From positions 62,001 to 126,000 of the forward strand of contig NZ_CADIJM010000013.1 of NCBI RefSeq assembly GCF_902859585.1: a DNA stretch of 64,000 bases, given 5' to 3'. How positions within the stretch are numbered: the first letter of the stretch is position 1; each line of letters starts with the position of its first letter. Shown piece after piece: positions 16,828 through 25,111 of this stretch. The stretch comes from Achromobacter animicus. Lineage in GTDB: Bacteria > Pseudomonadota > Gammaproteobacteria > Burkholderiales > Burkholderiaceae_B. The notes under the pieces are model-generated. The model had not been told where the DNA came from and did no database searches. It saw nothing but the letters and a program-made list of their open reading frames with translations. A program made the position numbers and the translations under genes.

Positions 16828-17466
16828 ATGTTTACCGATCTGTCGCCCGCCCTGCTGCACCCGCTGTACCTGGTCGCCATCGTTGCCGAAGCCATGACGG
16901 CCGCACTGTCGGCGGGGCGGCGCGACATGGACTGGATGGGCGTCTGCATCATCGCGTGCGTGACGGCGCTGGGCGGCGGATCGCTGCGCGACGTGCTGCT
17001 GGGGCACTATCCGCTGACCTGGGTCGTGCATCCCGAGTACCTGTGGATGACGGGCGGGGCAGCGATCCTGACCGCGCTGATCGCGCCGGTCATGCGCCGC
17101 TTGCGCAGCGTGTTCCTGCTGGCTGACGCGCTGGGTCTGGTGGCGTTCACGGTCATCGGCTGCCAGGTGGCGCAGATGATGCAGTTGCCGATCACCGTCG
17201 TGCTGATCAGCGGCATGATCACCGGGTGCGCCGGCGGGGTGCTGCGCGACGTGCTGTGCAACGAGGTGCCGCTGCTGTTCCGCAAGGAACTCTATGCCAG
17301 CGTGTCGCTGGTGACCGGCGCACTGTATCTGGGCTCGATGTCGCTCGGCCTGTCGGCCAACGCGTCGGTGCCCATCGCGCTGGCCGCGGGGCTGACCATG
17401 CGCCTCATGGCCCTGCGCTTCAACTGGCAGATGCCCAAATTCGTCTATCGCGACGACTGGGACTGA
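16828..17466 (+). CDS. TRIC-type (UPF0126) membrane channel, YadS-like
   Basis: A 212-residue membrane protein of about seven hydrophobic segments consisting of two homologous halves, each with the diagnostic glycine-rich motif: GGGSLRDVLLG and, in the second half, AGGVLRDVLCNEVP. Prokaryotic TRIC proteins form homotrimeric potassium-permeable channels in the inner membrane. I start at the ATG at 16828 (MFTDLSPALLHPLYL). An in-frame ATG at 16750 would add a non-hydrophobic proline-rich tail. It faces away from the Usp gene with 223 bp between. Confidence 0.85.
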   Translation: MFTDLSPALLHPLYLVAIVAEAMTAALSAGRRDMDWMGVCIIACVTALGGGSLRDVLLGHYPLTWVVHPEYLWMTGGAAILTALIAPVMRRLRSVFLLADALGLVAFTVIGCQVAQMMQLPITVVLISGMITGCAGGVLRDVLCNEVPLLFRKELYASVSLVTGALYLGSMSLGLSANASVPIALAAGLTMRLMALRFNWQMPKFVYRDDWD

Positions 17467-17537
17467 CCGCGCCGAGCGGTCGAAATCGTCCTTCCCGCCC
17501 TGTCCACAGCAGGCCATGCGATGCCGTGTCTATTGTG

Positions 17538-17564
17538 TGAAACATTATTTCTATTTCTGTTTCA
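17538..17564. promoter_or_regulatory. Inverted repeat upstream of GntR/FCD regulator
   Basis: TGAAACA (17538-17544) and TGTTTCA (17558-17564) form a perfect 7-bp inverted repeat with a 13-bp AT-rich spacer, about 60 bp before the regulator start. It could be an autoregulatory site or promoter-proximal operator. Position and symmetry are the only support. Confidence 0.4.
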
Positions 17565-17625
17565 ATAGATTTCTAGTATCTTGTCTGGGTCTCATAGCTT
17601 GCATACGCAGTAGAAGGGGAGCCGA

Positions 17626-18297
17626 TTGGACGTCAAAGCGCCCGCCACGATTCCGTATTTCCTACAGGAACAGATTCGTGAGTTGATAGTGAACGGCACT
17701 ATCCGGCCCGGGCAGCCGTTACGGGAACAGGAACTGGAACAGCGCTTCGGCACCAGCCGCAGCCCCATCCGGGAAGCGCTGCGTCTGTTGGAACTGAGCG
17801 GGCTGGTGACGCACATCCAGCGCAAGGGGTTCCGGGTCACCCTCTATACCGAAACCCAGATCCGCCATCTGTACATGCTGCGCGCGGAGCTGGAAGCCTA
17901 TTGCATCCGGCAGGTCGCCGAGATGCCCGATCTGAGCGCGCTGGTGGCCGAACTGACCACGCAGCATGAGGCGATCGTCGCCGCCATGGGCCGCCTCGAT
18001 GGGCGCGGCTTTATCGCCGCCTCGCGCGATTTTTACCTGGCCGCCGCGCGCTTTACCGGCAATGCGCCGCTGACCAGCATGCTCGGCAAGGTGTACGAAC
18101 AGATCGAGCCGTTGCGCCACATGCTGGCCAGCAGGTCACTGGAGGCCAACAAGATTCCGATCTATACGGAAGGCGTCATCCAGGCCCTGCGCGTCCGGGA
18201 TTTCGACCACGCCGCGGCGTTGACGCGCAAGTACGTGGTGCAGGTGCTGCCCGACATCGTGCGGGCGTACCGCGAGGCATCGCTCGACGACGCCTAG
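17626..18297 (+). CDS. GntR-family regulator with FCD effector domain
   Basis: A 223-residue regulator: winged helix with QEQIRELIVNGTIRPGQPL, then EQRFGTSRSPIREALRLLEL and HIQRKGFRV in residues 10-75, followed by an all-helical FCD domain of about 140 residues that usually binds a small acid. The start is a TTG at 17626, supported by AGAAGGGGA just upstream; no ATG fits. It converges on pxpA, 14 bp away, and may control the 5-oxoproline operon, but the LysR gene at the operon's promoter end is an equal candidate. Confidence 0.87.
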   Translation: MDVKAPATIPYFLQEQIRELIVNGTIRPGQPLREQELEQRFGTSRSPIREALRLLELSGLVTHIQRKGFRVTLYTETQIRHLYMLRAELEAYCIRQVAEMPDLSALVAELTTQHEAIVAAMGRLDGRGFIAASRDFYLAAARFTGNAPLTSMLGKVYEQIEPLRHMLASRSLEANKIPIYTEGVIQALRVRDFDHAAALTRKYVVQVLPDIVRAYREASLDDA

Positions 18298-18311
18298 CTA
18301 TTGCGCCCGCC

Positions 18312-19079
18312 TTAGCCGCGGGGCGGCGTGCGCACCTCGATGCCCGCCTGCTCCAGCGCGCTGCGGATGCCATTGGCAAAGACCAGCGCGTTGGGCTGGT
18401 CGCCATGGATGCAAAGCGTGTCGGCCTGCACCGGCACATCCTTGCCGTCCACCGACCGCACCAACCCTTCCCGCACCATCCGCACGACCTGCGCGACGGC
18501 CACATCCACGTCTTCGATCATGGCGCCTGCGCGCGTGCGCGGGGTAAGGGAACCGTCGTCCTGGTAGGAGCGGTCCGCGAAGACTTCATTGGCGGCCGAC
18601 AGCCCAACGGCGCGCGCCGCATCGATCAGTTTGCTGCCCGCCAGCCCGTACAGGATCAGCGACGCGTCCACGTCCTTGACCGCCTGGCAGATGGCTTTTG
18701 CCAGCGGTTCGTCCTTGGCTGCCATGTTGTAGAGGGCGCCGTGCGCCTTCACGTGATGCAGCCGCGCGCCTTGCGAGGCCGCCACGCCGGCCAGTGCGCC
18801 GATCTGGTACACGACGATGTCATAGGCCTCGTCCGGACTGATCTGGATGACGCGGCGGCCAAATCCCGCCAGGTCCTGCAGGCTGGGGTGGGCGCCCAGC
18901 GCCACCCCTCGCGCCAATGCCGCGGCCACGGTCTTGCGCATGGTGGCCGGGTCGCCGCCGTGAAAGCCACAGGCGATGTTGGCGGAGCTGACGAACTGCA
19001 GCACTGCCGCGTCGTTGCCCATGGTCCAGGCGCCATAGCTTTCGCCCATGTCGCAATTGAGGTCGATGCGGGTGGTCAT
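18312..19079 (-). CDS. pxpA: 5-oxoprolinase subunit A (LamB/YcsF family)
   Basis: A 255-residue cytoplasmic protein with the LamB/YcsF signature at its start (IDLNCDMGESYGAW, then SANIACGFHGGDP) and HVKAHGALYNM near residue 115. Together with PxpB and PxpC it forms the ATP-dependent prokaryotic 5-oxoprolinase, which opens pyroglutamate to glutamate. The start at 19079 directly precedes the diagnostic motif; the longer frame to 19265 runs into pxpC. It is the last gene of the operon, 13 bp behind pxpC. Confidence 0.93.
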   Translation of the reverse strand: MTTRIDLNCDMGESYGAWTMGNDAAVLQFVSSANIACGFHGGDPATMRKTVAAALARGVALGAHPSLQDLAGFGRRVIQISPDEAYDIVVYQIGALAGVAASQGARLHHVKAHGALYNMAAKDEPLAKAICQAVKDVDASLILYGLAGSKLIDAARAVGLSAANEVFADRSYQDDGSLTPRTRAGAMIEDVDVAVAQVVRMVREGLVRSVDGKDVPVQADTLCIHGDQPNALVFANGIRSALEQAGIEVRTPPRG

Positions 19080-19092
19080 AACGGGTTCCTTT

Positions 19093-20085
19093 CTAGGCCA
19101 GCAGCGCGCGCAGCGGTTCAAGCGCGGCGTGCAGTTCGGCAAACGCGCGCTCGCGCTCGCCGTCCAGGCGCTGCGCTTCTTCCAGCTCGATCCGCTGGAA
19201 ACGCAGCGTCTGGCCGGGCGCGGACTGCGCCAGGGCGGGCAGATCCACGGTGGCGATCTGCGCAATCTTCGGATAGCCGCCGGTGGTCTGCCGGTCGGCC
19301 ATGAGGATGATGGCCTCGCCGCCCGAAGGCACCTGCACGGTGCCGAAACAGGCCGCTTCGGACAGCATCTGCCGCGGCTGGTTCATGGCGAGCGGGCGGC
19401 CGAGCAGTCGGTAACCCATGCGGTCCGACTGCGGACTGATGCGAAAATCCGACTCCGCAAACGCGCGGCGGCTGCTTTGCGAGAATTCCGGCCAGTGCAC
19501 GCCGGGCAGAAAGCGGATGAAGTCGCGCTGCTTGTTGCCCAGCGTCGCGGGCAGATAGACGCGCACGTCCCACAGCGCCTTCTGCAAGGCGGCGGCATCG
19601 CCGTCCGGCGGCAGCGGCCGGCGCAGGGGGACGACGTCGCCTTTGGCGAGCGCGCGTCCTTCAAAGCCACCGAATCCGCTGCGCAGGTACGTGGTTTCGC
19701 TGCCCATGACGGGCGTCAGCGCGAACCCGCCGTGCACGGCCAGATAGGCGCGCACGCCGGCGGCGGGCCTCGCGCCGAAGGCCAGCACGTCGCCCGCGCG
19801 CGCGATCAGCGGACGCAGCAGGGGAATGTCCTGGCCATTCAGCGTGGCGCCCAAGTCGGCGCCCGCCAGTGCGAAACAGGCCGGCACGTCGAAACGCAGC
19901 GTGGGGCCGGTCAGCGTGATTTCCAGCGTGGCCGGGTCGTCTTCGTTGCCCGCCAGGGCATTGGCAAGCCGGTGGGCGCGCTCGTCCATGGCGCCCGCTG
20001 CCGGAATGCCCTGATGCTGATAGCCGTCGCGCCCGCGGTCCTGGAAACTGGACAGCATGCCCGGCTTGATCACCGTCACGCTCAT
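19093..20085 (-). CDS. pxpC: 5-oxoprolinase subunit C (biotin-dependent carboxyltransferase-like)
   Basis: A 330-residue protein homologous to the allophanate hydrolase subunit 2 / urea amidolyase family: VIKPGMLSSFQDRGRDGYQH at the N-terminus, then GIPAAGAMDERAHRLANALAGN, and later ADRQTTGGYPKIAQIA. It works with PxpA and PxpB in hydrolysis of 5-oxoproline. The ATG at 20085 overlaps the pxpB stop by 4 bp (ATGA), indicating translational coupling. The frame extends to 20223, but that part lies inside pxpB. Confidence 0.93.
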   Translation of the reverse strand: MSVTVIKPGMLSSFQDRGRDGYQHQGIPAAGAMDERAHRLANALAGNEDDPATLEITLTGPTLRFDVPACFALAGADLGATLNGQDIPLLRPLIARAGDVLAFGARPAAGVRAYLAVHGGFALTPVMGSETTYLRSGFGGFEGRALAKGDVVPLRRPLPPDGDAAALQKALWDVRVYLPATLGNKQRDFIRFLPGVHWPEFSQSSRRAFAESDFRISPQSDRMGYRLLGRPLAMNQPRQMLSEAACFGTVQVPSGGEAIILMADRQTTGGYPKIAQIATVDLPALAQSAPGQTLRFQRIELEEAQRLDGERERAFAELHAALEPLRALLA

Positions 20086-20822
20086 GGGCGGTTCCCCCGG
20101 ATGCGGTCGAATTCGTCGGGCGCGATCGGCACGAAGCGCACGGTGTCGCCGGGCTGCAGCAGGGCGGCGGGTTCGCGGGCCGGGTCGAACATGACGAGCG
20201 GCGTGGCGCCGATGATGTTCCAACCGCCCGGCAACCGGTTTGGGTAGATCACGGTCTGGCGGTTGGCGATGGCCACTGCGCCCGGCGGTACGGCCGTACG
20301 CGGCGAGGGGCGGCGGGGAATGTTCAGTTTTTCGTCGTGCACGCCCAGATAGGCATGTCCGGGGGCAAATCCCAGCATGAACACCATGCTGCGCGGTTCG
20401 CTGTGCAACTGGATGACGGCGTCGGGCGAAATGCGCGCCGCGCGGGCGACCTCGGCCAGGTCGGGACCGTGTTCACCGCCATAGCAGACGGGGATGTCGA
20501 CCTCGCGTCCGCCCGCATCGCCGGTCGGAATGCCGCCGGCCAGCAAAGCCTGGATGTGTTCGGAGAGTGAGGCGTAGGTGGGGCCTTCGCCCTGTCCGCC
20601 GGGCCGGTAATGCACGGCCACGGCGACGAAGGAGGGCACCACATCGGTAACGCCCGGCAGCCGTGCGTCGCGCAGCATGCGGGCCGCCGCCAGGCACGTG
20701 CGGCCGATGGCGGCGTCGATGTGTTCGCCGAAGGAAATGATCAGGCAGCGGTCACCCTGGGGCAGGATGCGCCAGCGGGTTTCGGCCGGAGAAAGCGGGT
20801 CTGAATTTACGTTCAACGGCAC
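20082..20822 (-). CDS. pxpB: 5-oxoprolinase subunit B (allophanate hydrolase subunit 1-like)
   Basis: A 246-residue member of the allophanate hydrolase subunit 1 family. Its hallmarks are CLIISFGEHIDAAIG near residue 28, the VVPSFVAVAVHYRP segment near 62, and MLGFAPGHAYLGVHDEKL followed by PRRPSPRTAVPPGAVAIANR. It is the second PxpABC subunit and is thought to carry the kinase-like half of the reaction with PxpC. The gap to the VOC gene upstream is 18 bp, so all four genes are probably one transcript. Confidence 0.92.
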   Translation of the reverse strand: MPLNVNSDPLSPAETRWRILPQGDRCLIISFGEHIDAAIGRTCLAAARMLRDARLPGVTDVVPSFVAVAVHYRPGGQGEGPTYASLSEHIQALLAGGIPTGDAGGREVDIPVCYGGEHGPDLAEVARAARISPDAVIQLHSEPRSMVFMLGFAPGHAYLGVHDEKLNIPRRPSPRTAVPPGAVAIANRQTVIYPNRLPGGWNIIGATPLVMFDPAREPAALLQPGDTVRFVPIAPDEFDRIRGNRP

Positions 20823-20840
20823 GAAACCTGTAGTGACGGG

Positions 20841-21272
20841 TTACTTGGCGAACAACGAATCCATGTTCTTGAACGCCTTGAATTCCAGCGCGTTGCCCGA
20901 CGGATCCAGGAAGAACATGGTGGCCTGTTCGCCGACCTCGCCCTTGAAGCGGATGTAGGGTTCGATCACGAACTCGGTCTTGGCGTCGGTCAGGCGCTTG
21001 GCCATGGCTTCCCATTGTTCCATGGAAAGCACGGCGCCGAAATGGCGCACGGGCACATTGTGCGAATCGACCGCGCTGGTGGCTTTGTGGCCACACTCGC
21101 TGGGCGCCAGGTGAGCCACGATCTGGTGGCCGTAGAAATTGAAGTCGATCCATTCGGAGGAGCTGCGCCCCTCCGGACAGCCCAGCTTTTCGCCGTAGAA
21201 GGCGCGGGCTTCGGCCAGGTCCCTCACGGGGAAGGCCAGGTGGAACGGCGGCAGGTTGGTTTGAGCGGACAT
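20841..21272 (-). CDS. VOC-superfamily (glyoxalase/dioxygenase fold) protein
   Basis: A 142-residue single-domain VOC protein: [20 protein letters not shown] at the N-terminus and [15 protein letters not shown] at the end, the latter carrying the usual metal-ligand glutamate. The family includes glyoxalase I, extradiol dioxygenases and antibiotic-binding proteins. It has close relatives annotated only as glyoxalase-like. It is the promoter-proximal gene of the pxp operon, so a role in a neighbouring catabolic step is possible, but nothing in the sequence fixes it. The start at 21272 ([14 protein letters not shown]) is preferred over the ATG at 21293. Confidence 0.85.
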   Translation of the reverse strand: MSAQTNLPPFHLAFPVRDLAEARAFYGEKLGCPEGRSSSEWIDFNFYGHQIVAHLAPSECGHKATSAVDSHNVPVRHFGAVLSMEQWEAMAKRLTDAKTEFVIEPYIRFKGEVGEQATMFFLDPSGNALEFKAFKNMDSLFAK

Positions 21273-21391
21273 GCAAGGCTCCGGGTCAGGCAAAGGAAAG
21301 ATGAGCGTTCGGGGCGCGTGGCCGCCGCAGTCGCGTCGGCTTTAGCACCAGGACGTAGTTTAAGTATTGTTTTTTTTATAGCAAAACGATA

Positions 21392-21416
21392 TTTTTCGAG
21401 TCTTAGCATCGAAAAA
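21392..21416. promoter_or_regulatory. Inverted repeat abutting the LysR regulator start
   Basis: TTTTTCGA (21392-21399) and TCGAAAAA (21409-21416) form a perfect 8-bp inverted repeat with a 9-bp spacer. It lies in an AT-rich island between the divergent VOC-pxp operon and the LysR gene, where a LysR recognition site is expected. It ends one base before the TTG start. Confidence 0.55.
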
Positions 21417-21417
21417 A

Positions 21418-22299
21418 TTGATTGTGCTCAAAGAATTTAAGACCTTCATCGCCGTGGCGCGGGACGGCACCTTCACCGGGGCGGGGGCGCAACTTGGACT
21501 CACGCAGTCCGCAGTCAGCGCCCAGATCCGGCGCCTGGAAGAGTATCTGGGCGTCGCGCTCTTTGACCGCAGTCCGCGCGCCGCCCTGCTGAACGCGCAG
21601 GGCCGCGAGATGCTGCCCCAGGCCGAAGAGCTGGTCGCCATGGCCGATCGCATGGCGGCCTCTGCCGGCGGCGCCCATGTCAGCGGGCTGCTGCGCATCG
21701 GCGCAATTGCGTCCGTGCAGCAGGATTTGCTGGTCCACGCGGTGGGCGAATTCCGCGCGGTCTATCCCGATGTGCGCGTGCGCATCGTGCCCGGTGTGTC
21801 GCTGTCGCTGCTGGGTCAGGTGGACGCGGGCGAAGTGGATCTGGCCGTGCTGATCCGCCCGCCGTTCGCCTTGCCGCCCGAACTGGGATGGCAGCCGTTG
21901 ATGAGCGAGCCGGTGATGCTGGCCATACCGGAATCCATGCCGGTCGCGCCTTGGCGGGAACTGCTGGCGACCCAGCCCTTCATCCGCTACGACCGCGCTT
22001 CGTTCGGCGGGCGGGTGGTGGATGTATTTCTGAAGAAGCACCGGATTACCGTGCATGAGGCCGTGGAGCTCGACGAGATCGAGGCCATCGCGGGGATGGT
22101 CCGGCACGGGCTGGGCGTGGCGCTGCTGCCCCGGCTGCGGCGTCTGGACATGACGGGGCTGCGGCTGATGCCGCTGGACGAACACGCGTTTCACCGCGAA
22201 ATAGGCATCATCGGCCGCCTGCCCTTCGACCCGGGCAGCGTCCGCGAAAAGATCGCGCAATGCCTGCATCGGGCGGCGGGTGATTCGGGTGGGATTTGA
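21418..22299 (+). CDS. LysR-family transcriptional regulator
   Basis: A 293-residue LysR regulator: helix-turn-helix in KEFKTFIAVARDGTFTGAGA followed by LGLTQSAVSAQIRRLEEYLG, a linker helix and a C-terminal periplasmic-binding-like effector domain. The start is uncertain: a TTG at 21418 or a GTG at 21424 (protein MLKEFK...), neither with a clear ribosome site. It is divergent from the VOC-pxpBCA operon over a 145-bp AT-rich region carrying an 8-bp inverted repeat, so it is the likely regulator of that operon. It converges on serA through a strong terminator. Confidence 0.88.
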   Translation: MIVLKEFKTFIAVARDGTFTGAGAQLGLTQSAVSAQIRRLEEYLGVALFDRSPRAALLNAQGREMLPQAEELVAMADRMAASAGGAHVSGLLRIGAIASVQQDLLVHAVGEFRAVYPDVRVRIVPGVSLSLLGQVDAGEVDLAVLIRPPFALPPELGWQPLMSEPVMLAIPESMPVAPWRELLATQPFIRYDRASFGGRVVDVFLKKHRITVHEAVELDEIEAIAGMVRHGLGVALLPRLRRLDMTGLRLMPLDEHAFHREIGIIGRLPFDPGSVREKIAQCLHRAAGDSGGI

Positions 22300-22328
22300 C
22301 ACCATCCCAAGCCAACCGGTCGCATAAC

Positions 22329-22357
22329 AAAAAAGCCCCCGAAGGGGCTTTTGCTTT
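22329..22357. terminator. Bidirectional rho-independent terminator
   Basis: AAGCCCC / GGGGCTT stem with a short CGAA loop, an A-run before it and TTTTGCTTTT after it. It sits between the convergent LysR gene and serA and should serve both. Confidence 0.92.
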
Positions 22358-23556
22358 TACAGCCGGTCGCAGCGGACCGTGATCGGGTGATCGCGCAAGG
22401 CGGTCATGACGATGTCGTCGACCTGGCCCTCCACGTCGGTGATCACGTAGCCGATCTGGCCGCGCGTCTGCAGGGTCTGGCTGACGATGTTCAGGCCGTG
22501 TTGCGCCATCAGGTTGTCCAGCGCGCCCAGCGCCCCGGGCGCGTTGCGGTGCACGTGCAGGATGCGCGTGCCGCCGGCCTGTTCCAGGAACGGCAGCTCG
22601 GGGAAGTTGACCGCGCCCTTGGTGGTGCCGGCCTGCAGGAAGCGCACGAGCTTTTCGGCGACTTCGCGGCCGATGTTCTCTTGGGATTCCTGCGTGCTGC
22701 CGCCGATGTGCGGCGTGAGGATGACGTTGGGCATGCCGATCAGCGGGCTGGCCAGCGGTTCGTCGGCGCTCTTGGGCTCGGTGGGGAACACGTCCAGCGC
22801 GGCGCCGGCCAGGTGGCCGGATTTCAGCGCCGCGTGCAGCGCGTCGATGTCGACGACCGCGCCGCGCGAGGCGTTGATCAGGATGGCGCCGCGGCGCATG
22901 CGGCCGATGGTCTCGGCGTTCATGATGTTTTCGGTGGACTTGCCGCCAGGGACGTGCAGCGTCACGACATCGGCCTGTTCCAGCAGATCGTTCAGCGTGC
23001 CGGCGGGGCGGGCGTTGCCCAGCGGCAGCTTGGCCTCGACGTCGTGATAGATGACGCGCATGCCCAGGCTTTCGGCCAGGGTGCTGATCTGCGAGCCGAT
23101 GTTGCCGTAGCCGACGATGCCCAGCGTCTTGCCGCGCGTCTCAAACGCGCCCGCGGCGCTCTTGTCCCAATGGCCCTGATGGACCCGGGCGTTCTTTTCG
23201 GGAATCCGGCGCAGCAGCAGGATGGCCTCGCCCAGCACCAGCTCGGCGACCGAGCGCGTGTTGGAGAACGGTGCATTGAAGACCGGGATGCCGCGCTGCA
23301 TGGCGGTGTCCAGATCGACCTGGTTCGTGCCGATGCAGAAGCACCCGACGACGCGCAGGTCGGGGTTGCCGGAAAGCAGGGCAGCGTCCAGGTGCGTGCG
23401 AGAACGGATCCCCGCCACTTGCACGCCGCGCAGGGCGTCGTGCAATTGCGCCGGCGGCAGGGCCGCGGCATGCGTGACGATATCGGTGTAGCCGGCGGCC
23501 TCGAAGACGGCGCGGGCGCTCGGGTGGATGTTCTCGAACAGGACGATTTGTGCCAT
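22357..23556 (-). CDS. serA: D-3-phosphoglycerate dehydrogenase
   Basis: A 399-residue enzyme of the first committed step of serine synthesis, oxidising 3-phosphoglycerate with NAD in the cytoplasm. It has CFCIGTNQVDL near residue 75, the nucleotide-binding GIVGYGNIGSQISTLAESLG near 150, INASRGAVVDIDAL with the catalytic arginine near 230, and the histidine motif LTPHIGGSTQESQENI near 285. The C-terminal 75 residues (HVHRNAPGALGALDNLMAQH onward) form an ACT domain, consistent with feedback control by serine. Length fits the E. coli-type enzyme (410). I choose the ATG at 23556; a TTG at 23565 is also in frame. Confidence 0.94.
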   Translation of the reverse strand: MAQIVLFENIHPSARAVFEAAGYTDIVTHAAALPPAQLHDALRGVQVAGIRSRTHLDAALLSGNPDLRVVGCFCIGTNQVDLDTAMQRGIPVFNAPFSNTRSVAELVLGEAILLLRRIPEKNARVHQGHWDKSAAGAFETRGKTLGIVGYGNIGSQISTLAESLGMRVIYHDVEAKLPLGNARPAGTLNDLLEQADVVTLHVPGGKSTENIMNAETIGRMRRGAILINASRGAVVDIDALHAALKSGHLAGAALDVFPTEPKSADEPLASPLIGMPNVILTPHIGGSTQESQENIGREVAEKLVRFLQAGTTKGAVNFPELPFLEQAGGTRILHVHRNAPGALGALDNLMAQHGLNIVSQTLQTRGQIGYVITDVEGQVDDIVMTALRDHPITVRCDRL

Positions 23557-23663
23557 GACTGCCAAGGGTTGGTGAGAAACGCAATTATTTATTGTGGACC
23601 ATTTTTGCTGCAGTGCAAGGAGTAGCCATTGAGGCGGTGTGGGTGAATTGTTTCAGGCGCGGC

Positions 23664-24122
23664 TCAGCGGTAAGCCTGGAAAACCTTGGCACCGCCGCGC
23701 TTGTCGACCAGCACCACGTCGTGCGGCGTCTTGCGCCCGCCGTATTCCGGACCGTCCATGCCCGGGGACCCCAGCGGCATGCCGGGGGCCGAAATACCCG
23801 CCGCGTCCGGCTTTTCGAGCAGCAGCCGGCGCACGTCGCTGGCCGGCACGTGGCCTTCGACCGCGTAGCCATCAACCATCGCGGTGTGGCAGGAACCGTA
23901 GTTGGCCATGCCCGCGTTGCGGCGGATGGGGCCGGTGTCGTCGACGTCGTGCGTGACGACCTCAAAGCCATTGTCGCGCATGTGCTTGACCCAGTCTTCA
24001 CAGCAGCCGCAGGTGGGCGTCTTCCAGACTTCGACTTTGACGGGCGCCTGCGCGGCGGCAATCGCGGGGATGCTGAGGGCCGCGGCAAGGACGAGGCGGC
24101 GCGTAAGACGGGAAACGTTCAT
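23664..24122 (-). CDS. DUF411 metal-binding periplasmic protein of the copper operon
   Basis: A 152-residue protein with a signal peptide (cleavage near AIAAAQ) and the DUF411 hallmark KTPTCGCCEDWVKHM, followed by NYGSCHTAMVDGYAVEGHVP. The CxCC cluster and the later cysteine and histidine are suitable for copper binding. DUF411 proteins are commonly found with copper or silver resistance genes and are thought to be periplasmic metal chaperones. Here it is the last gene of the cupredoxin-copA-copB transcript, 41 bp after copB. Its precise role is not established. Confidence 0.87.
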   Translation of the reverse strand: MNVSRLTRRLVLAAALSIPAIAAAQAPVKVEVWKTPTCGCCEDWVKHMRDNGFEVVTHDVDDTGPIRRNAGMANYGSCHTAMVDGYAVEGHVPASDVRRLLLEKPDAAGISAPGMPLGSPGMDGPEYGGRKTPHDVVLVDKRGGAKVFQAYR

Positions 24123-24163
24123 GATGCTCCGGGGGATAAAGGGGATGTTCTGGCGCGGGCCGG

Positions 24164-25108
24164 TCAGAACCAGAACCGCACGCCCGCGATGACGGCTGCC
24201 TGCGACCGGCTCTCGCCGGCGTCCGAGGCATAGCTTGCCGTCTGGCCGAACTTCCGTTCAAAGGATACGCCAACGTAGGGAGCGAATTCGCGCGTCACCT
24301 CGTAACGCAGGCGCAGGGACAGGGATCCCTGCGACAGACCGGAACCGATGCCGCGTTGCGGGTCGTTCTTGCCGTAGACGCTGGCTTGCAGTTCGGGCGT
24401 GAATATCAGGCGCTGGGTCAGCAGCAGATCGTACTCAGCCTTCAGCGCCAGGGCGCTGCGGCCTGACGGGCCTGCATAGGCAGTGGCCGTCAGTTCGATG
24501 TTGTAGGGCAGCAAGCCTTCGACGCCGACCGCGGCCCAGTTGCGCTTGGGGCCTGCGCCGATGTCCCGGCGCGCACCCAGTTGCAGATCCCAGAATGGCG
24601 AGATGGCGTGGCTCCAGAAGGCCTCGACCTTGCCGTCCGACCCGCCGCCGCTTTCGCGCTCGCCCTCGCTCTTGACGAGCAGGCGGTCCGTGGCGGTGCC
24701 GAACCAGAAGCGGCCATCCCATTCGAGCGCGTTCTGCCCATCGCGATTGCGCGATCCGCCGAATTTGTCGAACAGCACCTGCCACGTGGGCGCGTTGTCC
24801 ATCATGTGCGGATGGATGCCGTAGCTGTCGTAGCCGCGCGGGCCTTCGCCATCACTTGCGGGCAGGCTGCCGACGGGCGGGGCGTCTGCGGCGGGCGCGT
24901 CATGGTTCGCCTCTGCATGGTCCATACCCTGGTGGCTTTCCGGGCTGTCCGGTGACGGCGCCTGGCCATGGTCCATCGAGCCGTGGTCCATCCCGGTCAT
25001 GCCGGCATGATCCATTTGCGCCGCTTGAGCCGCGGCCAGTGGGGGCGCCAGCGCAAGGGCGATTGCGCAAAGGGCCGGCGCGTGTTTCTGGAAACAGTTC
25101 GGCTTCAT
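24164..25108 (-). CDS. copB: Copper resistance outer-membrane protein CopB
   Basis: A 314-residue protein: signal peptide (ALALAPPLAAAQA), a Met/His/Asp-rich putative copper-binding segment (DHAGMTGMDHGSMDHG, then SHQGMDHAEA) at residues 30-75, and a C-terminal beta-barrel of about 220 residues starting near the MMDNAPTWQVLFDKFGGSRN signature and ending in phenylalanine, as outer-membrane barrels do. CopB/PcoB proteins work with the multicopper oxidase CopA in periplasmic copper sequestration or export. It starts 3 bp after the copA stop. Confidence 0.93.
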   Translation of the reverse strand: MKPNCFQKHAPALCAIALALAPPLAAAQAAQMDHAGMTGMDHGSMDHGQAPSPDSPESHQGMDHAEANHDAPAADAPPVGSLPASDGEGPRGYDSYGIHPHMMDNAPTWQVLFDKFGGSRNRDGQNALEWDGRFWFGTATDRLLVKSEGERESGGGSDGKVEAFWSHAISPFWDLQLGARRDIGAGPKRNWAAVGVEGLLPYNIELTATAYAGPSGRSALALKAEYDLLLTQRLIFTPELQASVYGKNDPQRGIGSGLSQGSLSLRLRYEVTREFAPYVGVSFERKFGQTASYASDAGESRSQAAVIAGVRFWF

Positions 25109-25111
25109 CGT

